A stretch of 64,000 nt of DNA, taken from assembly GCA_017302795.1 (NCBI GenBank), contig JAFLCB010000005.1, positions 124,001-188,000 of the forward strand, given 5' to 3'. Position numbers and translations under genes: made by a program. The notes under the pieces were generated by a model, which saw nothing but the letters and a program-made list of their open reading frames with translations, was not told where the DNA came from and did not search any database. Positions 27,595-35,846 of the stretch are shown one piece after another (positions within the stretch are counted from its first letter, which is position 1; every line of letters starts with the position of its first letter). Source of the stretch: Deltaproteobacteria bacterium. Its GTDB lineage: Bacteria > Bdellovibrionota > Bdellovibrionia > Bdellovibrionales > JAMPXM01.

Positions 27595-28446
27595 ATGAAA
27601 CGGACTTTGAATTCCATTCTTCTCGTAGCACTTAGCCTAATTGCTACGCTTGGTGGAGGATGGATGTACTTCCATTCGAAAGCCCGTTCCACGCCCGTGA
27701 AAACTCCGTTCGACCACCCGTTTTTGCACCTTGCTCACAAAGATCAGCGACCCGTTGTTTTGTTCCGTACGAACTTACCCTCAGACAATCCGGCTAAACT
27801 TGCTTCCGCTTTCGCAACCAAGGCGGGGAAACCGTTGGCCGACGTGAACCTCGGATTATGGCTTGATGTGAGGCTCACTAATGACGGGGCGCTGATTGTC
27901 AGTCAAAATGAACTCCTCACCACCGGATCAACGGTTGGAAAGCCGATTGAACTTGCGACACTTGATGACTGCAAAAACGCGGGACTTTTTGAACTAAAAG
28001 ATTTCGCGGCGGGCATCGAAAAATCTCCGACGGTTCTTAATCTGATTGCCCGCCGCCCGGGCCTTGCAAAAAGAATTTTGGATATGTGGGGCCCGCCTCC
28101 AATGCCGCTTTCGCTGTCAAACACAGTTCTTCACTCCGAAAGCGATGGCGTTCTGAAGGAACTCCGCGAAGCGCAGCCGCGAGGTCTTTACGGAACCAGC
28201 CAATCTACGATTATTCAAATCGAGATGCTGGCTAATCTCGACCTTCAGGCGTTGGTGGATTTAAAAAGTGACCTGCTTATTTCTTCGACCGTCGAGTTGG
28301 TACCTGCCCCCGAACCTCGCCTCAGAAAATCCACGTTGGATGAGGCGAAACGGCGCGGGCTAAAGCGTTACGCAGGACCGACATCAGATCCAGCCAAAGT
28401 CCTTCAAATGCTAGCGGACGGATATGACGGTGTTTTGATCGATTGA
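27595..28446 (+). CDS. GDPD-like exported protein, probably catalytically inactive
   Basis: A 283-residue protein with an N-terminal signal anchor (about residues 5-26). Residues 45-283 resemble the TIM barrel of glycerophosphodiester phosphodiesterases: FLHLAHKDQ near the start, LGLWLDVRLTNDGALIV in the middle and KVLQMLADGYDGVLID at the end. The catalytic pattern is lost: no HRG...ENT, the metal-binding ExD is WLD, and the HD after the second strand is SQNE. It stands alone, divergent from the suf operon and 74 bases before tolQ. A non-enzymatic envelope role is inferred; remote similarity only. Confidence 0.55.
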   Translation: MKRTLNSILLVALSLIATLGGGWMYFHSKARSTPVKTPFDHPFLHLAHKDQRPVVLFRTNLPSDNPAKLASAFATKAGKPLADVNLGLWLDVRLTNDGALIVSQNELLTTGSTVGKPIELATLDDCKNAGLFELKDFAAGIEKSPTVLNLIARRPGLAKRILDMWGPPPMPLSLSNTVLHSESDGVLKELREAQPRGLYGTSQSTIIQIEMLANLDLQALVDLKSDLLISSTVELVPAPEPRLRKSTLDEAKRRGLKRYAGPTSDPAKVLQMLADGYDGVLID

Positions 28447-28520
28447 TTCTGAAGGCAAAACCCGAATAGCCTATTCGTGCACCGGCTCAATATGGGCAAG
28501 TACGAAGGAGAGCTATTCAG

Positions 28521-29243
28521 ATGGCAGCACCTAAAATCGCAGTCAAAACGGGAATTTTAGATGGAGTGATGGGCGCAGGACCTGTCGTTCAGGGGCTTCT
28601 TCTGTTGATGCTCAGCTTGAGCATCGTCTCATGGGCCATCATCATTACGAAAAGACGTCAGCTGAAACTGATGTACGAGGCCAACGAAACTTTTGTCGAT
28701 GCATTTTGGAAAGCCGCTTCGCTTGAGGACATGGCCAAGAAAGCCAAAGACTATCAAAATTCCAATATTGCGGTCGTTTTCCTAGCAGCCTTTCAAGAAC
28801 TACAACGAATCGCGGAAAAATCCCTCGGCTCAAAGTCAGCCGACGTCGGCTCTGATTCCTCAACCCGACTGACGGGAATCGACAATCTCGAGCGCACAAT
28901 TCGCAAAGTGTCGGATTCAGAAATTGCCAAAGCGGAAGCCAACCTCAGTTTTCTTGCGACCGTAGGCAGCACATCTCCCTTTATCGGATTATTGGGAACC
29001 GTCATCGGCATCATGACATCGTTCCAGCAAATTGCTGCCAGTGGATCTGCGAGCCTTGCAGTGGTGGCACCTGGAATTTCCGAAGCACTCTTCGCTACTG
29101 CGATTGGGCTATTCGCCGCGCTTCCAGCGGTCGCGGCCTATAACTATTTTGTCGGACAAGTGAAGCGAATCGAAATGGGAGTCGCAAGCTTCGGTTCAGA
29201 TTTTTTAAACGTGGCTAAACGTAACTTCTTCCGAGAGTCCTAG
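28521..29243 (+). CDS. tolQ: TolQ proton channel subunit (MotA/TolQ/ExbB)
   Basis: A 240-residue inner-membrane protein with three membrane segments (about 18-42, 145-175, 190-215). The family pattern is clear in FLATVGSTSPFIGLLGTVIG and in APGISEALFATAIGLFAALP. With TolR it uses the proton motive force to drive TolA. An AGGAGAG ribosome site precedes the ATG. ExbB is the alternative name for the family, but the following tolR, tolA and tolB assign it to the Tol system that constricts the outer membrane at division. Confidence 0.93.
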   Translation: MAAPKIAVKTGILDGVMGAGPVVQGLLLLMLSLSIVSWAIIITKRRQLKLMYEANETFVDAFWKAASLEDMAKKAKDYQNSNIAVVFLAAFQELQRIAEKSLGSKSADVGSDSSTRLTGIDNLERTIRKVSDSEIAKAEANLSFLATVGSTSPFIGLLGTVIGIMTSFQQIAASGSASLAVVAPGISEALFATAIGLFAALPAVAAYNYFVGQVKRIEMGVASFGSDFLNVAKRNFFRES

Positions 29244-29247
29244 AATT

Positions 29248-29661
29248 ATGGGCATGTCAAGTTCAGGCGGCGGAAAAAGTCGAGTGGTCATGAGTGAGAT
29301 CAATGTCACGCCCCTAGTGGATGTGATGCTCGTGCTGTTAATCATTTTCATGGTTACAGCACCGATGATGCAGCAGGGGTTGGAAATTGAACTACCGGAA
29401 ACCGCTGCCTCTGGAGTTTCTACCTCCGAAGAACCTTTCGTACTGGTAATTAATCGGGCGAAGAAAATCACTGTCGGCGGGCAGCCCATTCCAATAGCGG
29501 ATTTGCGAAAACGCCTTACTGCTATTTTTGAAAGACGTCCTAACAAGCAAATATATCTTCAGGCCGATAAGTCCGTGGACTATGGATTCGTCGCCGAAAC
29601 CATGGCTGAAGTTCGGGCCGCCGGAATAACGAATATTGGATTGGTGACCTTACCGAAATGA
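29248..29661 (+). CDS. tolR: TolR (ExbD/TolR family)
   Basis: A 137-residue protein with one membrane segment (about residues 20-42) containing the proton-carrying Asp in NVTPLVDVMLVLLIIFMV, then a small periplasmic domain with the ExbD/TolR fold (YLQADKSVDYGFVAETMAEV). It starts 4 bases after the tolQ stop and overlaps tolA by 4 bases. It couples the TolQ channel to TolA. Confidence 0.93.
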   Translation: MGMSSSGGGKSRVVMSEINVTPLVDVMLVLLIIFMVTAPMMQQGLEIELPETAASGVSTSEEPFVLVINRAKKITVGGQPIPIADLRKRLTAIFERRPNKQIYLQADKSVDYGFVAETMAEVRAAGITNIGLVTLPK

Positions 29662-30500
29662 TCGCAAATCCTGGCTCAGAAAATCTGAACAATGAGAAGC
29701 TTGGCTTCATAAAAAATGATGCCTTCAGTTTTAAGCCAGCCCTGATTAAGTCGGCCGCTGCTCACATCGTCATCGCACTCTTGCTGACGATTCGTGCCTA
29801 TATTTTTCCCAATGAACCTTTGCGAATCGAAAGCGCCATCCGCGTCGATATTGTAGGACTGCCAGAAAAGTCGCAATCACTTCCACCGCCTATTGAAAAT
29901 CCGCCGGCCGAGGCTGCTAAGACCGAAACCGTACCAGAGACCTCCAAAGAACTTCCACCGATTGAAACTGCTAAGCCTGAAGCACCAAAAGATCCACCCG
30001 TGGTGTTAAAACCGAAAAAACCTGATCCAAAAAAGCAACGCAAAGACCAAGAGTCGGCACTCAAGCGCCTGCAAGCAATGGCGAAGTTGGACCAGCAAGC
30101 GCGAGTGGATGCGGCTCAAAAAGCGTTAACTGCGGCAAAAAATGCCCAAGCCGCCGTTCGCGGCAATCAGATTTCAAAAGGCAACTCCCTGTCTGGCCTC
30201 ACGCGCCTGGATCACGCAAAATATCTCGATGAACTCGAGGCGCGCGTCAAATCGCAATGGCGCCCCCCTAAGTTTTTAGCTTCATCGAAACTGCGGGTGC
30301 GTGTTGTTCTTCTCATTGACTCGAGCGGATCGATTTTAAAGAAATCTATTGTTCAATCGTCTGGCAACAACGTTTTCGACGAGTCCGCGATTCAAGCAAT
30401 TGAAGCCGCGCAGCCGTTGAAGGCGCCACCCGAAACTCTTCAAGGCCTGCTTTCCACGCAAGGTGTTGAACTCGACTTAGAGCCTAGCTCGTTCCGCTAA
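29658..30500 (+). CDS. tolA: TolA-like energy transducer with TonB-type C-terminal domain
   Basis: A 280-residue protein with one membrane segment (about 34-54, SAAAHIVIALLLTI), a long Pro/Glu/Lys-rich then Lys/Gln/Ala-rich helical linker that spans the periplasm (about 70-185) and a C-terminal TonB/TolA domain (about 190-280, YLDELEARVKSQWRPP, LRVRVVLLIDSSGSIL). It is shorter than E. coli TolA (421 aa). It overlaps tolR by 4 bases. Position in a tolQRAB cluster favours TolA over TonB, although by domain alone it could be either. Confidence 0.87.
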   Translation: MIANPGSENLNNEKLGFIKNDAFSFKPALIKSAAAHIVIALLLTIRAYIFPNEPLRIESAIRVDIVGLPEKSQSLPPPIENPPAEAAKTETVPETSKELPPIETAKPEAPKDPPVVLKPKKPDPKKQRKDQESALKRLQAMAKLDQQARVDAAQKALTAAKNAQAAVRGNQISKGNSLSGLTRLDHAKYLDELEARVKSQWRPPKFLASSKLRVRVVLLIDSSGSILKKSIVQSSGNNVFDESAIQAIEAAQPLKAPPETLQGLLSTQGVELDLEPSSFR

Positions 30501-30561
30501 ACTGAAGTGACGTACGGATATTTATTGGCGACACTCGGATAAGCGACCAAGGAGTACCAAC

Positions 30562-31959
30562 GTGATGCGAGTTCTATTTCAAACTGCGATTTGTTTTTCT
30601 GTCTTCTGCTTCACGCAATCGTCCGCCGCTCAAGACGCTGTCGGAAGCGGCGCCTACATCAAGATCACGGACGCCAACTTTCGAAAAAGCCTGATGGCGC
30701 TTCCTCCGTTTCAATTCCAAGGAGTTGCAGCCACCAGCCCACAACATTTGAAAATAGGAAAAGAACTTTTCGACGTCTTTCGAAATGATATGGAAACAAG
30801 CGGCTATTTCGAGTTTATCAAACCCGCGGCTTTTCTTGAAGACTCCGCAAAAGTGGGATTAAAGCCAGCCGGACAAGAGACTAACGGGTTTAAGTTTGAA
30901 AGCTGGAAACAAATTGGCACGGACTTTCTTGTTCGCGTTGGATATCGAATCATAGGCGACGAATTAAGCGTCGATACTTACACTTATTTTGTCGGCCAGT
31001 CTAAGCTCGTGCTTGGGAAAACGTATAAAGCGAAAATTTCAGATTCGCGAACGATCGCTCACACTTTCGCAAACGACGTCGTCAAGGAGCTGACCGGCAA
31101 GCAAGGAATGTTTTTGTCGAAAATCGTTACCTCGCGGACGACCGCGAAGGGCCAAAAAGAAATTTTCATAATGGATTGGGACGGTGCAAATCCAAGACAA
31201 GTTTCAACCCATAAATCGATCGCTCAGTCGCCGACGTGGTCTTACAGTGGAAGTATGATCGCTTACTCAGCTTTCGCCTATCACGCAAAAGAGAAGCGAC
31301 GGAACTTGGATCTCTTTACCTATGACACCACCAACGGCAGACGCTTTCTAGTTTCCTATAGAACTGGAATAAATTCTGGCTCCTCTTTTATTCCTGGGGA
31401 TCGGCATCTTCTGCTGACAATCTCGAATTCCGGCAACCCTGACCTCTACAAAATGTCGCTCGACGGAAAAAATCTTGAACGCATTACCAACGGGCCTCGC
31501 GGCGCAATGAACGTCGAACCCGCCATGAGCGCTGACGGCAAGCGCATCGCATTTTCGTCCGATCGAAGTGGCCGACCCCACATCTTTGTCATGAACTCGG
31601 ATGGTTCAAATATCAAACGAATCACAATAGCAGGTGAGTACAATTCTTCTCCACGTTGGTCGCCAGATGGGCAACGACTGGTTTTCGCTGGCTACGACAA
31701 AGGTCATTTCGACCTCTTCACCGTCAATGCAGATGGATCTGACATGATCCGCCTCACTTCCGCGAAAAAACCGAATGGAAAAATGGCCGATAACGAAGAC
31801 CCTAGCTATTCGCCGGACGGGCGGCACATACTTTTCGTCAGCAATCGCACCGGCGCGAATCAGCTGTATCTCGTGACCACGGATGGCGAAACGGAAAAAA
31901 GAATCACCTACGACAACCATCAGTATTTCAAACCCCAGTGGTCACCGTCGTTTGATTAG
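30562..31959 (+). CDS. tolB: TolB periplasmic beta-propeller protein
   Basis: A 465-residue protein with a signal peptide (cleavage near SSAAQDA), an N-terminal alpha/beta domain (about 30-200) and a C-terminal propeller built from WD40-like repeats with WSYSGSMIAYSA, MSADGKRIAFSSDRSGRPHI, WSPDGQRLVFAG and YSPDGRHILFVSNRTGANQL. A GGAG site (30551-30554) serves GTG at 30562 or ATG at 30565. TolB normally binds Pal and TolA; here no pal follows and glnE overlaps the end. Confidence 0.95.
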   Translation: MMRVLFQTAICFSVFCFTQSSAAQDAVGSGAYIKITDANFRKSLMALPPFQFQGVAATSPQHLKIGKELFDVFRNDMETSGYFEFIKPAAFLEDSAKVGLKPAGQETNGFKFESWKQIGTDFLVRVGYRIIGDELSVDTYTYFVGQSKLVLGKTYKAKISDSRTIAHTFANDVVKELTGKQGMFLSKIVTSRTTAKGQKEIFIMDWDGANPRQVSTHKSIAQSPTWSYSGSMIAYSAFAYHAKEKRRNLDLFTYDTTNGRRFLVSYRTGINSGSSFIPGDRHLLLTISNSGNPDLYKMSLDGKNLERITNGPRGAMNVEPAMSADGKRIAFSSDRSGRPHIFVMNSDGSNIKRITIAGEYNSSPRWSPDGQRLVFAGYDKGHFDLFTVNADGSDMIRLTSAKKPNGKMADNEDPSYSPDGRHILFVSNRTGANQLYLVTTDGETEKRITYDNHQYFKPQWSPSFD

Positions 31960-34477
31960 CCTGCGGGAACTCTCCTCGTACTCTGACGCTGAAAAGCAGG
32001 CCGCAAGTTCGTGGCCAGCGATCCGGCGCTACCTGCCGCTCGTTGAACGTGGTCCGTTAGAAAATCCTGTTTCCAATCTCAAGCTCGTTCGTCACAAAGC
32101 CTGGCTTGAATGCGCCCTGGCGCTATTTCACGAAACCGCTTCCGATCGTGAGGTCTGCAGTTATTGGAGCAACGCCGCTGATCGGCACATTGCAGAGGCA
32201 GCAAATCTCTCTGGTCTGGATCGTCTGCCGGTTGCTATTTTTGCGTTAGGAAAGCTTGGCGCGGAAGAACTGAACCTTTCAAGTGACGTGGATCTGATTC
32301 TTGTCGCAGAAGATGGACTCGCCCCGCCTCTTAAAGAAGCTCGAGAGTTTATAAAAATATTAAGTGACGCAGATGAATGGGGCTTCTGCCACCGTGTTGA
32401 CATCACCATACGCCCCGGGGGATCCGCCTCCGCTATGGTGCCAAGTGTATCACAGTTCGAGAATCACTACGGCTATCAAGGTGAAGCGTGGGAACGCCTT
32501 GCGCTGATTCGCCTTCGTCCGATTTTGCTCTCTCCAAACGCGCAGTTAAAAATTGAACGAGACCGAATTCAGGATGAGGTTTTAAAGTTTTCACTTGGCT
32601 TTTCGTTTCGTCGCCATCTCGACTATTCTGTTTTCGAAGAACTGCGTCTTTTGCTTAGCAGAATTCGAAGCGAGTACTCGCCAAAGTCCAACAACGAAGT
32701 CCATTTGAAACTTCACGGTGGCTGCATTCGTGACCTCGAACTTTTCGTCCACGCGCTTCAGAGTATTCACGGCGGGCGTCGCCGGGATCTCATCGTTCGG
32801 CGCACCGACGATGCCATCGAAGCGCTGTCTGATGCGGGACTCCTGTCCACAGAAGAGCGGGATGACCTCATACGAATATACTGGTTTTATCGGGGGATAG
32901 AAAATCGCCTTCAAGCCTTCGAAGACTTTCAAACTTATCGAGTCGTTGATAGCGAGGATGTCCACAAAATTAAATTCGAAGCGCAGCGGGTGATTCAAAT
33001 TTCCGAAGCTGGTTTTCCCACCACCACCATATCTGCGCTTCCTTCGATCGATTCGCTTGTCGCGATGGGTTTCCGGCGAGAAATTGCTACCGACGCTCTC
33101 GATGAACTTCAAAAAACGAAAGTCCTGTCTAGAAAATCTGAACGTGACGAGCGGGAAAAGAATTTGTTTTTGTCCAACTTCTTTAACGTTCTTGCAACAA
33201 GCGGCGGCGATCTAGATTTAGGCCTCGGGCTGCTTGTCGATTTTGTTAAAGGCACTCGCGCCAAAGCGACACTCTTTTCGATGCTCAACCGAGAATCCAC
33301 TTTGGTGAAGCAACTGGCTTTGCTATTTGGCGTTTCGCCTTGGGCCGGGTCAGTGCTTAGCTCTCGACCAGAACTTTTGGACTCTTTCATTCTTCGACAG
33401 GATATCGATCTCATAGAAGAATTCCGCACAAAGAAAGATATTTCTTTCGTACTTGATTCGCTTTCTGAACGTCGCTTGATGGGCGAACTCATCGCCATTC
33501 TCAACTATCTCGAGACAAAAGACCTCGAAACGTGCACGGAAAATCTCACGTCATTGGCCGATCAAATTGCGTCTGACCTCATGATCGTGAGTGCCGAAGA
33601 AATCGGCTGCGCCCCGCTTGGAATCGTAGCCCTTGGCAAGTGGGGCGGGAAAGAACTTGGCGTGCGCTCTGATCTCGATTTCGTTTTTTATACGAAAGAC
33701 GATCCGACTTCCGAGCAACAGAGACTCGCGAGAAGGTTTTTAAATCGTATGACCGAGGCCCACAAAGGTGGAGCGCTATATGCGATCGACCTACGCCTGC
33801 GCCCAAGTGGCCATGCCGGTCCGATGCTGGTTCAAGAATCGGCGCTTAGAAATCATCTTTCTACAACCGCCGAAGCTTGGGAGAGACAAAGTTGGCTTCG
33901 CGCCCGGTCACTGCCTCGACTGCCCCATCATTTGGATCCCGGCCTAAAGACCGCTATCCTTCGTCGAGGACTTTCTAGCGAGGATGAAACCAAGCTGTCC
34001 GAAATTGCCGACAAATTGTTTAAACCAGTTCCTTCACCGAGTTTGAGTGGAACAGCAAAGACTTTGGTCGATCTCAAGCTGGTACACGGCGGCCTCGCCC
34101 CGATCGAATTCGCGGCACAGATTTCTCTTTTAAAACACGGAGATCGATTCGCCTCGACTATAGGGAACAATCCACCATTAACGCTTGAGACCTCGACACG
34201 GAGCATGGTTCAATTTTTAGAGGAGCATTCGAAGTCTGACCATGACGGCTGGGCTGGATGCGGGCCGCGCTTGAGAGAATTGCACGATTGGTTCAGGGGC
34301 CTTGAACAGGCCGCCAGAATCACGGGCGATCATGCAGGATCGGCTTTAAAATTGGAGTCGCCAGAATTCGAACGCTTGGCAAAAACAGTTGGCACATCTG
34401 CCACTGTCCTCAGGCAGAAGATTCTTGTGTCTCTCGAAGAGTCTTCCAAGTCGCTGAAGATTCTTTTGGGTCGCTAG
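31952..34477 (+). CDS. glnE: Bifunctional glutamine synthetase adenylyltransferase/deadenylase
   Basis: It controls glutamine synthetase by adding and removing AMP. Both nucleotidyltransferase domains are present: GKLGAEELNLSSDVDL in the N-terminal half and GKWGGKELGVRSDLDF in the C-terminal half, each with the GxGxxEL...SDxD metal motif, joined by helical regions (DWFRGLEQAARITG near the end). The start is uncertain. TTG at 31952 overlaps only the tolB stop; an ATG at 31883 would overlap tolB by 77 bases and add residues that look like a shadow of the tolB frame. About 841 residues, shorter than E. coli GlnE (946). No glnA, glnB or glnD is visible. Confidence 0.9.
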   Translation: MISLRELSSYSDAEKQAASSWPAIRRYLPLVERGPLENPVSNLKLVRHKAWLECALALFHETASDREVCSYWSNAADRHIAEAANLSGLDRLPVAIFALGKLGAEELNLSSDVDLILVAEDGLAPPLKEAREFIKILSDADEWGFCHRVDITIRPGGSASAMVPSVSQFENHYGYQGEAWERLALIRLRPILLSPNAQLKIERDRIQDEVLKFSLGFSFRRHLDYSVFEELRLLLSRIRSEYSPKSNNEVHLKLHGGCIRDLELFVHALQSIHGGRRRDLIVRRTDDAIEALSDAGLLSTEERDDLIRIYWFYRGIENRLQAFEDFQTYRVVDSEDVHKIKFEAQRVIQISEAGFPTTTISALPSIDSLVAMGFRREIATDALDELQKTKVLSRKSERDEREKNLFLSNFFNVLATSGGDLDLGLGLLVDFVKGTRAKATLFSMLNRESTLVKQLALLFGVSPWAGSVLSSRPELLDSFILRQDIDLIEEFRTKKDISFVLDSLSERRLMGELIAILNYLETKDLETCTENLTSLADQIASDLMIVSAEEIGCAPLGIVALGKWGGKELGVRSDLDFVFYTKDDPTSEQQRLARRFLNRMTEAHKGGALYAIDLRLRPSGHAGPMLVQESALRNHLSTTAEAWERQSWLRARSLPRLPHHLDPGLKTAILRRGLSSEDETKLSEIADKLFKPVPSPSLSGTAKTLVDLKLVHGGLAPIEFAAQISLLKHGDRFASTIGNNPPLTLETSTRSMVQFLEEHSKSDHDGWAGCGPRLRELHDWFRGLEQAARITGDHAGSALKLESPEFERLAKTVGTSATVLRQKILVSLEESSKSLKILLGR

Positions 34478-34489
34478 TATGGAGGCCTT

Positions 34490-35584
34490 GTGTTTTTTTT
34501 CGGTGTTTTTCTAGCCGCCTTTTCCGTTTCGGTCTTTACCGTCTCCGAGGTTTCGGCACAGGCGGAGGTACCCACGAATCCACCGCCATCGTCCATGCAA
34601 TATCAACCTCAAGTTCCGTCGCAAACTTCTAGCGGGATGCCGACTGGCGTTTTACCACCAACACAGGGTGTGCCCGCAAACACATCTCCCTCGCAGTTTA
34701 TCCCAATGGCACTTCCGCCGTCTGCCGGGAGCTTCGTCCCAGTAATGCCTGTGCCTGTGGTCCCGCAAGGAGTACCGAACAACTATAACACTCCTTCAAA
34801 TCAACCGCGAAAAGACGAACTACGCTCTGAGATCGTCAATTATAGCGACGAAGTCGAAGAGAGGCCCGTATTGGTTGTGAAAACTTCGGAGGGCGAATTC
34901 AAGGTCCGTGTTGCCGCAGATATCAACCGGCAAACTGTCGCACACTTCATGGGACTCGCTCAGGGCGCCAAAGAATTTATTGACGTGCGCACAGGAAAAA
35001 AAGTTCGACGCCCCTTTTACACCGGTCTCAACTGCCACCGCGTACTCAAAGGCGTACTCATTCAGTGCGGCTGCCCGTTCGGAAACGGTCGGGGTAACCC
35101 AGGTGTCCTTGTGGATAACGAAACTGCATCGAGCTTGAAGTTTGATAAACCAGGAATCGTTGCGATGTCGTTACAGACGGAAGAAAAAAGTGGCATCACG
35201 AATGATATAAAAGACACCAACGGCAGTCAGTTTTTTATTTCGCTCGCAGCGATGCCCGAGTTCACCGGAAAATATTCTATTTTAGGCGAAATTACGGGGG
35301 GAATGGACACGATTCGAAAAATTGCATCGACACCAACCGGCCCCACGGATCGACCAATCAAGCGTGTGGTCATCTTTTCGATAGACCCCGATATTCCCGC
35401 CGCACTTCCAATTTCACCGGCAATTTCACCGGTCGTTTCACCCGGCCTTTCTCCCGCCGCGGGCGCAACCGCGCCGGGCTCTCCGCCGGTTGCTACAGAT
35501 CCGATGGCCCAGCCCGGTAGTCTCCAGCCACCGGCTCCTGGCCTCGGAGTTGACCCCTTCGCGCTTCCACCAGCTGGCCCCTAG
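34490..35584 (+). CDS. Exported cyclophilin-type peptidyl-prolyl isomerase with Pro-rich tails
   Basis: A 364-residue protein starting at GTG with GGAGG four bases upstream, 12 bases after glnE. A signal peptide (about 1-25) is followed by a Pro/Gln/Ser-rich linker of about 85 residues, a cyclophilin domain (about 120-305) with FYTGLNCHRVLKGVLIQCGC, NGSQFFISLA and GKYSILGEITGGMDTI, and a Pro/Ala/Ser-rich C-terminal tail with PAISPVVSPGLSP repeats. The domain order suggests a periplasmic folding factor with flexible arms, perhaps reaching into the wall. The catalytic Arg equivalent is plausible in NCHRV. Confidence 0.87.
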   Translation: MFFFGVFLAAFSVSVFTVSEVSAQAEVPTNPPPSSMQYQPQVPSQTSSGMPTGVLPPTQGVPANTSPSQFIPMALPPSAGSFVPVMPVPVVPQGVPNNYNTPSNQPRKDELRSEIVNYSDEVEERPVLVVKTSEGEFKVRVAADINRQTVAHFMGLAQGAKEFIDVRTGKKVRRPFYTGLNCHRVLKGVLIQCGCPFGNGRGNPGVLVDNETASSLKFDKPGIVAMSLQTEEKSGITNDIKDTNGSQFFISLAAMPEFTGKYSILGEITGGMDTIRKIASTPTGPTDRPIKRVVIFSIDPDIPAALPISPAISPVVSPGLSPAAGATAPGSPPVATDPMAQPGSLQPPAPGLGVDPFALPPAGP

Positions 35585-35846
35585 GTCTTTCTGGCTATCT
35601 TCTCGACAACGCCTGACGTGCGCCCGCTCGACGCCGCACGAGTGACACTTTTCGTCGCCGGCCGTCACAAAAGGCACCCGCCGGTCATCTTGAATCCTAT
35701 ATAAAATCAGGATGTTAGAGTTTTGCCGTTGGAGGCAGGTCTTGGACCTTCCGTCGCGAATCGGTAGCGCATTTTGCATAACTCTTCACCGCTACGCTCA
35801 AGGCTATTGGTCAATAGCAATTGGTTTGTCGCGCTGAAGGAGACGA

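Noticed and set aside
31883-31951. Upstream ATG start for glnE
   Set aside because: It would overlap tolB by 77 bases and its extra residues are low-complexity, like a shadow of the tolB frame; TTG at 31952 is preferred but not proven.
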